DNA of 64,000 nucleotides from Quercus robur (GCF_932294415.1 NC_065544.1:19195351-19259350), one strand, 5' to 3'; counted from the first letter of the stretch, positions 21,241 through 32,538 are shown. Notes: generated by a model from the letters alone, not told the origin. Numbers and translations are program-made.

Positions 21241-21543
21241 CTCATTTCCATCCTAGAAGAATCTTCTCTTGAGGTCCTATCTCGCCTGTTCACTCATTCT
21301 CTTACGTGGAGAGTTTGATTCTTCTTCATTCTGGTTTTCGCCTATTCGCCGATGTTCTGCATTTTGGGATTCCATTGTCTTTTGCAGCTCTTCATTCTGG
21401 CTAGTCAACTCTTTCACATTAGCCAGGAGGGCCTAGGTTTGTTGTTGTTGCACAGCTTCTTGTTGTTGTGTAGTTTCTGCTTCCATCTCGTACTTCGAGG
21501 AACTCTTTTGTCACTGGGAAAGATAGCTTGAATGATTAGCGTC

Positions 21544-21560
21544 TCCCACAAACGGCGCCA
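21544..21560 (-). other. Primer binding site of second gypsy element
   Basis: On minus TGGCGCCGTTTGTGGGA, three bases inside the LTR. TGGCGCCGTT matches the 3' end complement of plant tRNA-Asp, a primer used by several plant gypsy lineages; the match decays after about ten bases. Confidence 0.6.
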
Positions 21561-21563
21561 AAT

Positions 21564-22027
21564 TGATGATTCAAAAAATCAGCAATTGAGATCCTTGTCG
21601 TAATGGATGGACGAAGCTGTGATTGGGGTCAACTCTGTTGGAGGAAAACCTGCAAAATGAACTGGGTGGAAGAGTAACACGCAGGTGTGGCATTAGCCAA
21701 ACCACCTCCGATGCTTAAGTCAGTAAAGGAGAAATATTTTATAGAGAATTGACTGGAAATTGATTTTCATAAAGTATTTTATGTGTACCTTTCACTTCTG
21801 TTGCTTTTTCTTTTATAGTTATGTGCCTCATTAATGGGCAATGAATCGCTGTACTTATGCTCAACAGCTAGTGCGTTACAAAATCTTTGTCTAAAGTTCA
21901 CAGCTCATTCTTTGATCGTTGATCCGTCTGTTACGCTTTGTCATCAATAAGCATAATAAATGCGAACATCGTCTCTTGGTTAATGACGGTTCCAGCTTAG
22001 TGACGATCGTAAATTTCTGACTCATCA
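21564..22027 (-). repeat. 5' LTR of second gypsy element
   Basis: 464 bp; plus-strand ends TGATGATTCAAAAA and GACTCATCA (complementary TG..CA ends). No matching second LTR is found in the window, in line with truncation near 19065. Confidence 0.8.
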
Positions 22028-22385
22028 GCTACAACCTTACTCAATATCTTTTTATTGAAAGTGAATTTTGACAAATCCACCATTGAATTACATTTTCTTC
22101 TTATATCTTCCATACTTGCAAAATTTTTAGAAAATTAAAGATCAATAGTTATGTTATCAGTAAATTTTTTAAATTGCAATTTTTTGTAGTTTAAAATTAT
22201 GCATAGAATATAAATTTATAGATTATATAATAAGTAATATCCAAATGACACAAAATTTGATATGTGTATTAAGAGCATAAAGAACATATAATTCAATAGT
22301 TAGATTTTCAAAATATGTAGTAATGTTTATTTTATTAAGTAAGGTTGTAGCCTTAGACAACAACTAATTTTGTAACTAAACTTTG
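22028..22385. mobile_element. MITE fragment, left end cut off at gypsy LTR
   Basis: Aligns for about 350 bp with the MITE at 29137-29522 (shared 'acaaccttactcaatatctttttatt', 'tacttgcaaaatttt.a.aaaattaaa', 'ttaaaattatgcata.aatata', 'ttgtaactaaact'). The left terminal repeat is missing: homology begins exactly at the gypsy LTR border, suggesting the gypsy element landed in this MITE before its far side was deleted. Confidence 0.7.
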
Positions 22386-23649
22386 TCCAATGTATTACAC
22401 CTAAGTTTTACCCATTCTTTTTTGAAAGGAAAGTTTTACCCATTATTGAATATGAATATTTCCAACACTTATCTACTGCTAATATGGATTAGTTTTTTTT
22501 TTTTTTTTTTGTAAATTTATTTTTAATTTTAATTATTAATTTTTTTTCTTATTTTTCTTTACCCCCTATGTTATTATTATTCTTAAATCTCCCTATATTT
22601 AGTAATTTTTATTGACGATTTAGCTTTATTTTATGTTTCACACATATCCACATGAGAATTTTTGGACCATGGCATCTCGTTTTTGTTTTATATTAATTTT
22701 TAAATTATTGGACTATTATAGTTAATTATTAAATTATATATAGATTGATCATCTAAACTCCAACATGACACACCAAACAAGCTCTTTCTATCTCTCTCGA
22801 CAACAAAATCAAAATTGGAAATTAGATTTTAGATTTCCTTCACCCTGCATCTCTTTACTAATTTTTTATTAAGTAAAACTTAAAAATAAATAAATAATCT
22901 TTCATATATTTTTGTTAAAATTTACACATGAATCATGATATTTGATTTCTATATGAAATTAATCTTCGTTTGGTTATATTTTTAATATATCTTTGTTGGA
23001 AACACCATTTTATTGTTAAGTGAAATTGCAACAATACCTTTCTTACATTGAATTTTATTATTCTACACTTTAAATTTTATTTTATCCTTGTCATAATATA
23101 GTTGTATATTATAGATAACATTTCTTTATTTATAAAAAAATTTATTAATTGTAAATTTCAAAGAAAGAGAGAGACTGAAATAGGATCTCTAGATAATTTG
23201 TTGACAACATAAAAAATAATAGTAATGTAGATAAAATCTCACAAATGAACAATAAATTCACAAAATAGAGAGAGCAAGTCTAAAATAGGATCTCTAGATA
23301 ATTTGTTAGCAACATAAAAAATAATAGTAATTTAGATAAAATTTCACAAATGAACAAGAAATTCACAAAAAATACTATTGAAAGATAATAATGAAGGTAA
23401 TTACAATATTGTTTAATAAGTATTATAATTGAAACGATGGAGGAAAGGGTCTTGCTTTCGTCGGTGTGCGTTTGATTGAATGGGTGTAATGTTTGATTTT
23501 TTAAAAGTCAGACGTGAAAGACACAACTCTTCGCATCTTATTTCACGTTTCTTTACTTAAACGCAGCAGATTTTTAAGTGTGGTTTTTTCTTTATGTGGC
23601 AGCACATCTTTAATTTTATGAATTGACTTTCTCTCAGCTTTTGCTATTA
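22386..23649. other. AT-rich intergenic DNA
   Basis: No gene recognised. It includes a 106 bp tandem duplication at 23166-23377 (units begin near 23166 and 23272, sharing 'aataggatctctagataatttgtt' and 'acaaatgaacaa.aaattcacaaaa'). Confidence 0.55.
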
Positions 23650-23658
23650 TATATAGTA

Positions 23659-23842
23659 GGAAAATGTTAACAGATGCCCTTTAGGGCAATGGTTAACAAT
23701 CTATTTTAAGAAATTTTTTATGAGAAAAAAAAAAAACAATTAATGTTTTGACAACTTTTTTCATTTCCCATAACAGTGGTATCAAAATTTTCCTAAAATG
23801 AATTGTTAACCATTGTCCTAAGGACACTCATTAACGTGACCG
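23659..23842. mobile_element. Mutator-type MITE, copy 1
   Basis: 184 bp, ends GGAAAATGTTAACAGATGCCC and (complement) CGGTCACGTTAATGAGTGTC, with a further inverted segment 'ggcaatggttaacaatc'. It is flanked by the 9 bp duplication TATATAGTA (23650-23658, 23843-23851). A 9 bp duplication is typical of Mutator-class transposition. Confidence 0.8.
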
Positions 23843-23879
23843 TATATAGTATTAGATTGTATTAGATTTCTTAATAACC

Positions 23880-24260
23880 ACCTAAAAAAAAAAAAAAACT
23901 AAAATCGGTGCCACTAAGTGCCCAAATACATTAGATCCTATACAAAACACTAATCTTGCAGCAGGTGAAAATAGCCAAATACCACGTTTTGACAAAATTT
24001 GTGGCAAACTAGCACTGTTTCGGAAATATTTAGCAGTGTACCACTTTTTTAGTACTCGAGTTTCACAAAATGAAGTTCTAAATAGTACTCGAGTTTCGTA
24101 AACTCAAGTTTCTAGATGAGTCGTCAGCGTGGCACTGCTAACCTGGAATTTGTGTAATTAAAAAAACAATATGGTACTCGATATTATGAAAATCGAGTAC
24201 TTCTTTATAGTACTCGAGCTTCACAAAGTCGAGTAGCTTGTTTTTCTTTTTTTTTCCTAT
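23880..24260. mobile_element. Truncated TIR element terminus with CTCGAG hairpins
   Basis: Begins with a 60 bp segment 'tcggtgccactaagtgcccaaatac' (23906) that is repeated at 24748. From about 23975 follows a terminus-like stretch 'caaaatttgtggcaaactagcactgttt' and serial 'tagtactcgagtttc' inverted repeats up to 24235. The opposite end is not found, so I call it a truncated inverted-repeat element. Confidence 0.4.
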
Positions 24261-24900
24261 TTTTTTGTTTCGTACAAAACTTTTGTGAACTAAGTACCTA
24301 CAGATGTTTTCTATGCTCTATTGTGTTAAGTGTAAAAAGAAGCTGTAGATTTTTAGGCTTTTGGGTTCGATTATGCACAAGTTACCAAAGTGTGGATTTG
24401 GGTGAATAGGAAAAGTCAAATAGACTAGGCTTGAGGCCTGACAAGTTCTTAAATATCACATGTGGTGTTGTCCTCATCTCAAAAGAAAATTAATGGTAGT
24501 AGGTGGCAAACCAAAAAAAAAAGAAAGAAAAGAAAAAGACCGTATAGAAGAAGATGGGTCTAGGATCTTTAGGAAATTCTGCAACAGTGCCAACCTTAAA
24601 CCTTGTTAGGAATTCAGTAAGAAGCAAAATGGCCCTTACCCTAGATAACACCTAAACAAAGCACCGAATGACAGAGTTCTCATTGAGTATACTATTGTAA
24701 GAGTGCTGCACAAAAAAATGAGAAGAGTTTGTAATTTGATATGAAGTCGGTGCCACTAAGTGCCCAAATACATTAGATCCCGTACAAGACACTGATCTTG
24801 CTGCGAGTTGTTTTGTATCAAAACAAACCAAACTGTTGGTAAGATGAAAAAAGGGGTTTCAGCTTTCATATGGTAATGAGATGATGGTATTTTTGTTTAA

Positions 24901-25083
24901 GGGTCATGCTAACAAGTGCTCTTAGGGCATTGGTTAACAATCTATTTTAGAAAAATTTTGACACCATTTTTATAGGAAATGAAAAAAGCTATCAAAGTAT
25001 TAATTGTTTTTTTTTTCTTTTATTATAAAAACTTGTTTTAAATAAATTATTAGCTAATGCCCAAGCATTCGTTAGCATTTCTC
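24901..25083. mobile_element. Mutator-type MITE, copy 2
   Basis: 183 bp, ends GGGTCATGCTAACAAGTGC and (complement) GAGAAATGCTAACGAATGC; 9 bp duplication TTTGTTTAA at 24892-24900 and 25084-25092. Same family as copy 1 (shared 'ttagggcattggttaacaatctatttta'). Confidence 0.8.
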
Positions 25084-25092
25084 TTTGTTTAA

Positions 25093-25934
25093 TGCGATTA
25101 ATCCGTTACATTTCTTTAGGGGAGGACATGCAAACAAATCTGGGTGCTTCGTAATTATGCTAAGACTTATCCGTTACCTTTCTCTAGGGAGGAGAGTCGG
25201 TATGCAATCGCAAACAAATCTGCCTGCTCCGTAATAATGGACTTTGTGACTCCCTCAACTCTTTTCTCTTTTAGAGCTAAAGCCAAATATTCAGGAAAAC
25301 AAAAGTTATACTATATTCTATACGTTTGGTAAACCCAAAAAAGTGTAGAGGCATGCAGTCCGTTACATACACAGTTTTGAGTTAACTTTTTGTTTTTGTT
25401 TTTGTTTTTTTGTTTTTTTTTTTTTTTGAGAAGAAGAAGAAGAAGAAACGGTGCAGTTGAGAAATGAATGCTACTTTAATTTGTTGGCTTTCACGAGAAG
25501 TTTGTGGTATTAAAATGCTTAACTCTTAAAACACTCCAACCTCTAATATCTTAACTTCAAGATTAAGTTTTGCGTGTCCCATTACTTCCCACTTTCACTC
25601 AGCTCCCACCTTTTCTTTTCTTTTTTTCCTTTCAATTCACTTTTAAAATGTTCTTTAATTTATTCATTCATGCCAACTTTTTTTTTAATGTTATTCTGCA
25701 ATTTATATATATTCATCCATCTATTACTTAATGGAATCCTTGGTTTATATGCAACATATTCCGGCCCTGACTACATTAGATTTGATACTACTGCTTCTAG
25801 TGCATGTGCCTTTAATTAAATTCTTCACGTTCTGGTGCTTCCCAAAAATACTTATCTTCTAGGTCTGATAATGCATTACAATTTCCCACTCATATATACC
25901 AAAGTTACAAAACTTTTACTCGATAAGACGGCAT
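25093..25934. other. Intergenic DNA, no gene recognised
   Basis: AT-rich with a T-rich/(TTTTG)n stretch at 25393-25427 and a short (AAG)n run at 25430-25447. Open frames here have no recognisable product. Confidence 0.5.
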
Positions 25935-25943
25935 TATTAATTT

Positions 25944-26129
25944 GGGTCATATTAACGGATACTCTTAGAACAATTGTTAATAAACCATAATAGGAAAGTC
26001 TTGACACTACTTTCATGAGAACTATAAAAAGTTGTCAACAACATTTATTGTTTTATTATGTTTCCAATAAATTGTTTCTAAAAATAGTTTCTAAACCAAT
26101 GCCCTTACAGCATTGGTTTAACATCTCCC
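25944..26129. mobile_element. Mutator-type MITE, copy 3
   Basis: 186 bp, ends GGGTCATATTAACGGATAC and (complement) GGGAGATGTTAAACCAATGC; 9 bp duplication TATTAATTT at 25935-25943 and 26130-26138. Confidence 0.8.
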
Positions 26130-26302
26130 TATTAATTTATGGATTTGCTTCACTTCAATTCACACTCTCAAAATTATTTAAGAAAATGTTTTGCTAAATA
26201 AAACTTATAATAATGTGGCAATATATGTGACTGGTGGAGTTTAATCACCTAATAAATGAATTTTTGAATTTTCTTTTTATGATTAATGATATATCAATTT
26301 GT

Positions 26303-26483
26303 AAGTTCTATGAAAACCTAATAGATGCCATTGATTTAGGAAATTTTTTCAGAAATTTTTTTATGGGAAAAGAAAAAAACAATTTTTTTTTACAGCTTTT
26401 TATATTTCCAATAGAAGTGGAGTCAAAATTTTTCTTAAATGGTTTATTAATAATTGTTTTAAGGGCACCCATTAACATGACCC
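26303..26483. mobile_element. Mutator-type MITE, copy 4 (left end decayed)
   Basis: The right end, 'ttgttttaagggcacccattaacatgaccc', matches the family; the left end retains only 'aatagatgcc.ttgatttagg'. The flanks (AATTTGTA and AAATTGTA-like) are only weakly similar, so the borders are approximate. Confidence 0.6.
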
Positions 26484-26807
26484 ATAAATTGTAGTATTTC
26501 TAACATCACTTAATTAATTAACAAATATTATTATTTTTTATATTTTTGAAAAGCCCAAAAGTCAGTCTTCTCATAAATAAAAATAAAAATAAAAATAAAA
26601 CGCTCAAAGGTAAATCTCGAGTTCTTAGGATGGGAACAAAATTATTGAAGTTATTGCAGTGTTCAAGCTAGTGAATTTTTTGGTCAAATTGTGCATGAAA
26701 TGGATCCAACCATTGGTGTGACTAAAAACATTCAAATACTTTAAAGAGGTCTGGATACCCTTGTTTATCAACAACAAAAAAATACACATTCAATTTATTT
26801 TAGCTTT

Positions 26808-26979
26808 TATATATATATATATATATATATATACAAGATAAAAATTTTACTCTAGCATAATTTAAGTGTATATATGTGTAAACCTCCCTCCTAGAGACTT
26901 GAATCAATACTCCTACCTCCCACACTCCAAAACATTTATATTTATGGGGTGTTTATCACACCAAAAGTGTACGGTGGTC
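26808..26979 (-). mobile_element. tRNA-derived SINE, second copy
   Basis: Minus strand: starts CCACCGTACACTTTTGGTG, has a B-box-like ATTCAAGTCTC, ends 'ttatcttgtata' plus an (AT)n tail. It aligns with the SINE at 37464-37609. An 11 bp duplication ATTTTAGCTTT lies at 26797-26807 and 26980-26990. Confidence 0.8.
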
Positions 26980-26990
26980 ATTTTAGCTTT

Positions 26991-28094
26991 ATTAACTCAT
27001 GTCGTCGTCATGTTAAGACAGTGCATATTTTTTCCTTTCTCCTTTTCTGTGGGAATTGTAGTAAGTAACTTGGCATCTCAATGGAAACTGGATCAAATAA
27101 AAGGTATAAAACCAAAGAAAATGACAATTAATAAAATAAAATATATTATCGTCAGGGAGAGCAACTAGGCCAACAGGATCTCTTGGCATCACAATCTATT
27201 CGTAGGGTCACTACTCACTAAAACAATGGGAAGATACTTAGATTTCGGGTAGCACAATTGCTTAACCACTTTTTTTTTTTTAATATAAATTAAGCCAAGC
27301 AATAGAAGATCCCCTTTAGCTAGGTTCTAGTAACCTAGTGACACATCAGTAAGTATTTAGGATTAACTTGTTAAATAGGTAAAATATATTAAAGCATGTC
27401 AAGGAAAAATTATTTATGTGAGTCTCCACAGCTTTGCTAGAAATGGTTTGATTAAAGCAAAAACTCTCTTAAAACAGTGGTCATTTCTTCTTCATTTTTT
27501 TTCTGAATAAAACTGTGGTCATTTCATGCGTCACTAATGGTGATAGTAAATAGTATAACATCTTCATTTAGGCCCCCTTGTTAATTTTTCAGCCCATGGA
27601 AATGTGTGAGTATAAGAAATCAAAGTCTAACTTTATCGTGTGCTCTCTACCATTTTGAAAAACACCAATAAAAGGGCATCTGATATTGTTAGGGTATGAA
27701 TGGTAAAATATTTTTTTGGGCATTTGATGACATGAAATCATTCAACCTCCAATTAAATTGACAAAATTTTTGTAATTTAGTATTTTAGTGAAAAATATAG
27801 TAATTTAGTTTAGTCTTCTTCAATGACATGGATTCCACTTAATCAATTGGTAAAATCTCTTAGTAGATCTAGTAAATTAGAGAAAAACCGACGCAATTCG
27901 AAGTTATAATTGAAATTAATTGCACAAAGATTAATATGTTGAATGTTTCCTATGGACCACTAAATCCAAGATCAACAACAGGTAGTACAAGATCTGAGAG
28001 ATCTAAAAAGATAAAAAGTGTCAAAAGAAAAAGCAAAAGATGGAAAGCAAAAAGAAGCCAGAAAATTAATTGGCTATTAAGGTGATCAGTAAGA
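26991..28094. other. 3' flank of the VTL gene, no other feature
   Basis: Non-coding, AT-rich. The part nearest 28094 would contain the 3' UTR of the minus-strand VTL gene. I see no second gene and no clear element. Confidence 0.5.
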
Positions 28095-28739
28095 TTAGAG
28101 TCCAGCAGAACCAACAAGCTTGGTTAAGCCATAAGTAAGTCCCATTGCCAACCAGCCCCCAATCAACACCCTTAAAGAGGACTTCACCACAGGTGCCTTT
28201 CCAAGCAAAGCACCAAAGCTCCCAAAAGCTATCAAAGCCAAGCTCACAACCGCTATGACTACCCCTACTCTCACAGCATAGTCCTTTACAAAGGCAGCCC
28301 CAAGTAATGGTACCAAAGCCCCCACAGCAAATGCAAGTGCTGATGCTCCAGCTGCTTGCCATGGATTTGGTAATTTCTCTTTCCCAGCATCTAGCTCCTC
28401 GGCTCCCATGTCCTCTCTCTTCATTTGAGCCATTTCAATATCATATTGTGAGTAAACCGAGACAAGCTCTCCTATAGCCATGCTACAAGCTCCAGCAACT
28501 AACCCAGCAATCCCAGTGAGGATCATCGTCTTAACATCCTTTTTCACAGCTCCAACTCCCATCATGAGTGAAGCTGTGGAAAGTAACCCATCATTGGCAC
28601 CCAACACAGCAGCTCTAAGCCACTGTGCTCTCTTTGCATAATCGAAAACTTTGATTTCTTGTACTTCTTCTTGGGTTTGTTGTTCAATATCTAAAGGTTT
28701 AACAGAGGGTAGGTCATGGATTTGATTGGCAGATGCCAT
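28095..28739 (-). CDS. Vacuolar iron transporter-like protein (VTL, nodulin-21 type)
   Basis: An intact single-exon gene for 214 residues. Homologues of this CCC1/VIT1 family move Fe2+ (or Mn2+) into the vacuole or, in legume nodules, across the symbiosome membrane. After a 35-residue acidic, soluble N-terminus, five membrane segments can be placed at about 41-62, 71-95, 128-150, 155-178 and 190-211. The family signatures are present: LRAAVLGANDGLLSTASLMM (with the conserved pore Asp50) and GACSMAIGELVSVYSQYD (Met87, Glu91). Between segments 2 and 3 only some 30 charged residues occur. The long cytosolic metal-binding domain of true VIT1 is therefore absent, which marks it as VTL, for which 190-250 residues is usual. 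The start is the first in-frame ATG, below a TATA box. It is the only intact gene for 28 kb on the left side. Substrate is inferred from the family. Confidence 0.93.
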   Translation of the reverse strand: MASANQIHDLPSVKPLDIEQQTQEEVQEIKVFDYAKRAQWLRAAVLGANDGLLSTASLMMGVGAVKKDVKTMILTGIAGLVAGACSMAIGELVSVYSQYDIEMAQMKREDMGAEELDAGKEKLPNPWQAAGASALAFAVGALVPLLGAAFVKDYAVRVGVVIAVVSLALIAFGSFGALLGKAPVVKSSLRVLIGGWLAMGLTYGLTKLVGSAGL

Positions 28740-28855
28740 GGAATCAAAGGAAATGGAAGCACAAAAAAAGAAGGTATAAGTGATAAATAAAGAAGTAAAT
28801 TAGAAAATCAGATTGGATATGGAAGAGTGTGGAGAGCACACGCCTCAGGGTTTGG

Positions 28856-28864
28856 TATTTATAG
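28856..28864 (-). promoter_or_regulatory. TATA box of the VTL gene
   Basis: CTATAAATACC on the minus strand, about 118 bases upstream of the VTL ATG, leaving room for a leader of about 85-90 bases. No iron-response motif was identified by eye. Confidence 0.65.
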
Positions 28865-29136
28865 AAAGCTAGTATGAAGTAGCTACTTTGGACAGGTGGA
28901 AAGATTAAATTGAGTTTTGTATTTGGAATCTAATGCGTTCACACTTTGAAAGCTCACAAAACGTTGATGCCAGACAAGTAGAGCCCAAGATGCTTATTCA
29001 GAAAGAAAGAAAGGAAAAAAATAATGCTAATAATAGAAAATGTTCAAGATGCCCATTTCTTTTTCTTTTTTATTTCAAAGTTGAATATTATGAGCTTTTT
29101 TTTTTAATATAAATAAAATTTAGCTACAAAATTGAA

Positions 29137-29522
29137 GTTTAGCTATAAAATTGGTTGTAACATTAAATTACAACCTTACTCAATATCTTTTTATTGGAGA
29201 TGAATTTTGACAAATCCGTTATTGGATTACATCTTCTTCTTATATTTTTTATACTTGCAAAATTTCTAAAAAATTAAAAAGTAATAGTCATGTCATCAAT
29301 AAATTTTTTAAATCGTAAGTTTTTATAGTTTAAAATTATGCATAAAATATAAGTTTATAAATTATATAGTAAATAATATCCAATTAATACAAAATTTGAC
29401 AAATGTATTAAGAGCGTAAAGAACATGTAATTTAACGGTTAGATATTTAAAATATGTAATAATATGTATTTTATTGTGTAAGATTGTAGTCTTAAGTGTT
29501 ACAAGTAATTTTATAGCTAAAC
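29137..29522. mobile_element. MITE with GTTTAGCTATAAAATT ends
   Basis: 386 bp; left GTTTAGCTATAAAATTGGTT and right end complementary (AATTTTATAGCTAAAC). A partly duplicated left end lies just outside at 29119-29136. Same family as the cut copy at 22028-22385. No clear target duplication; superfamily uncertain. Confidence 0.65.
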
Positions 29523-30638
29523 TTCTTCCTTTGAATGGTAATAATTTGATCAATTATCTATATGAGGTACGTGGAGAGAGCTATCAATACCTAAGTTTTA
29601 ATTAATATAAAATTTTACACACAGACTCCACAAGTGATAATGACAATAATCAATATTAATTATATCTAAATGGTGGCTCGCTGCTGTTTCTTTCCTTCCC
29701 TTATCTACTGCACTCATGGTGTACGTAGTCTCTGTTTCTTAGCATTGCAGATGTTGTCTTTTCCCCCGTTGGTTTTCGCCCAGGGTATTTACTTTGTATA
29801 CCTTATAGTTATTATTATAATTTCTATCTTTAAACTCAAAAAAATTATATATATATATATATATATATAAAAAGGTGACAACATTAACTGAACACAAATT
29901 TACGTTAAACTTTTAATTTTTCATTTGGAGGCGACATGATAACCTAATTAGAAAACAGAAAATACCACTGCATACTCTTGGTATACGTGTGGGTTGTTCC
30001 ACAAGGTCTAGAATTCAAATCTCTAAAAGGATGCTATATCTACGAAATTTTCACAACAAATTAAATAGTAAGTTATTATTGATTTTAATTTGAACCCAAT
30101 ACTCAAATTATTTTTTGCTTGCCATTAACAACCTGTCACCACTTAGGATTTGTCGTGAAAATATTGTAAACATAAAATTTTTGAATATTTAAAGATATAT
30201 TTTTAAAGTTTTCGTTAAGGAATGCTTTAAAGCAATTGGTTAAAGTGCATTTGATACTTTATTAAATAATATTTTTTATACATATATTTTTTTTTTCAAA
30301 AAATATAGTCAAATTGTAAACATATATCAAAAAAAAAAAAAAAGCATGCATAAATTTGTGCATGTAAGTCAATACATCATTAACAAGTGTATTGAAAAAT
30401 ATACATTACAGTTCATAATTGAGTATCATTAATCCTTAACTTGCGCCTTTAAGGCACTCTATCCTTTTTTTTTTTTTTTTACTGGACTTTAAATTATGAT
30501 CTATATTTAAACCATCAATTAAATATTAGAATAGATAATTTAATATACAAACACAATTATAATATATATATATATATATGTATTAATAATTATCATAATT
30601 ATATATTTTTATTTAAATATAAAACACAATCATAGTAA
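29523..30638. other. AT-rich intergenic DNA
   Basis: Contains (AT)n at 29846-29868 and 30563-30578. A possible decayed SINE piece lies at 29969-30036 ('ccacaaggtctagaattcaaatctc'). No gene recognised. Confidence 0.5.
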
Positions 30639-30647
30639 TATATAGTT

Positions 30648-30819
30648 GAATAATGCTAGAGATATAAACTATTTTACAAAAAAATTTACAAACTATTAAT
30701 GTTGTGAGTAATTATTAGTAAATGAAAAAATGATATTAATGGTAGGCCTAAATGAAAACCAATAAGAGGTTAGCCACATCAACATTTTGTAAAATAGTTT
30801 GTGGTTGTAACATTGCTCA
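30648..30819. mobile_element. 172 bp MITE with 9 bp target duplication
   Basis: Ends GAATAATGCTAGAGATATAA and (complement) TGAGCAATGTTACAACCACA, with a shared inner 'aaactattttacaaaa'. Perfect 9 bp duplication TATATAGTT at 30639-30647 and 30820-30828. Mutator-like by duplication length. Confidence 0.8.
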
Positions 30820-30828
30820 TATATAGTT

Positions 30829-31829
30829 ATTGACAAATACTATAATTATTATACTTTATATTTAATATTTTATATGAAAATAAAGTTAAAATAATTTTCT
30901 ATAAATAACTATCATAATTATCAAGTTTCATGTTTACATACAAAATAAAAGTGAGAGAAAATCATTTTTTTAGATAAAAATATATATTATTAAACTTTTT
31001 TGCGCATTGCACTGGACTAATTAAAAAAATTGTGATATTTTTTATTTTGAGAAAGAAATATCGTGATAGAATTTAAAACCCTTATCATGCTCTTCATTAG
31101 AGGATTTTTTTTTTTCCCCCATTTTTCCCCTTTATAAATCAATTACTGCTCGCAATGAAATGATAAAGAGTTAGCGCAGCTAACAAAAAAAGTAAATAAT
31201 AATAATAAAAGTTGTATAATTAGTGATGTTTCCTTTTCCTTTTCTTTTTTCTTTTCTTCCTTATTTTAGTTCTTGCAAAGTACAAACGAAGAACTCTTAA
31301 TACTAATTAAAATTTTCATACCCATATGTTATCGTTGGCTGTTTTCGGCCATTCTTTTTACAAGTTTAATTTGCCAAGAGACTGGGTTGCTTAATATGTG
31401 AATTTTAATATAACAAAGACAGAGGCTTAAAGATGATTATATGTAGATAATCAAGCTGATCAATATATTTTAAGGGGAAAAAAAATAAAAAATAAAAATA
31501 AAAAAGGTAGAAGAAGAAAAAAAAACATATTCCTCGCAAAGTTGCAATCCAACTCAAAATAAAGGATTAAGATACATTGCTTTCAGTGGTGGAGCCAAGA
31601 ATTTTTTCCAAGGGGCCAAGATGAATTTAATAAAACTCTCAAGTAATAAAAAATAATAATGACTACAGATACAAGGATGCTTTTCATTTATGGACTGTTT
31701 TTAGTTCTCAGTTATATATTGATATGACTTAGCTTTGAGATATTCTCAACGAATTTCATTGAATTTATCTATGGGATATTCCCACATCGATTGAAAATAT
31801 TCCCATATCAATTTTCATACTTGGGGATC
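30829..31829. other. AT-rich DNA with a hAT-like end at 31576
   Basis: Mostly featureless. CAGTGGTGGAGCCAAGAATT at 31576 looks like the left end of a hAT-type element similar to the one at 15791; no partner end was found. Confidence 0.4.
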
Positions 31830-31834
31830 ATAGT

Positions 31835-32538
31835 TGTTGGATTATAAATTGACCTCAATTAATTAATTCAATTACCCAAGTTGATTAATTGAATCGAATT
31901 ACATGTAAATAATGTGAGGGCACCAACAAATCACAATTCTAATTTAGAGTACAGCGGAAATTAAATTTGACATAGTGATTTGTTGCACAAATTTTCAATC
32001 TGTGACTAACTCCAAGCAACTTGAAGCTTGTTGTTTGATGCAAAGTTCTTCACTACACACTTATAGAATAGAAACAACTTGGTTACAAAACCCTAAGTCG
32101 TATAAGAATGCAGTAAATTCACAAGAAATATGTAGATTCTCTGTGTGAGTCTCTGTGTATGATAATGGCTATAAAATAAAGCTTTTATATCATCTAGTAA
32201 GTTAGAAAGCAAAACTCTAGAGAAGCCAAGTCATCATGGGCCAAAAATCATATCTAAGATTTCAAAATCTGCGAAGCTCAATAGATCGAGAGTTATCAAG
32301 AGGTGTCAAGCCTCATTAAATCTAAATAGATGTAGGTATAAAGTCAGGTGTTGAGCCACCAGTTTTCAACTTTTTACACTTGTTTCTTTGTGCAATCTTC
32401 ATGTCTTCAATACTACCACTTGAAAAACTTTTTTACAGTACTTCATGATATTCTTGAATCCACTTAGATTTACCTAAATATAAGTAAAGTGTGTTTTGTT
32501 ATAAGATATGCCAACTACATAAAAATTTGATCCTAACA
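31835..32538. mobile_element. Solo LTR related to 4303-5277
   Basis: 704 bp, TGTTGGATTATA to GATCCTAACA, flanked by ATAGT and ACAGT (one mismatch). It shares with the 975 bp solo LTR the order 'gcgaaatt/gcggaaatt', 'cttggttacaaaaccctaag', 'catgggccaaaaatcatatct', 'aagtaaagtg.gttttgt' and 'ccaactacataaaa'. No coding region. Confidence 0.8.

Larger units (their letters stand above)
19065..22027 (-). mobile_element. Second Ty3/gypsy element, 3' truncated
   Basis: Minus-strand element of the same general type as 2745-12197. It keeps the 5' LTR (21564-22027), primer site, gag, protease start and the first part of RT, and stops abruptly near 19065 within RT motif words ending LVDLTAGHP. The rest of pol and the 3' LTR are missing. 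LTR sequence is unlike that of the first element while proteins are clearly homologous, so they are different families of one lineage. Confidence 0.85.

Noticed and set aside
28066..28362. Second minus-strand frame overlapping the VTL gene
   Set aside because: Overlaps the VTL coding region in another frame; Cys/Trp-rich shadow.
29969..30036. Possible fourth SINE copy
   Set aside because: Only the B-box part and a 'ccacaagg' word match; no tail or target duplication.
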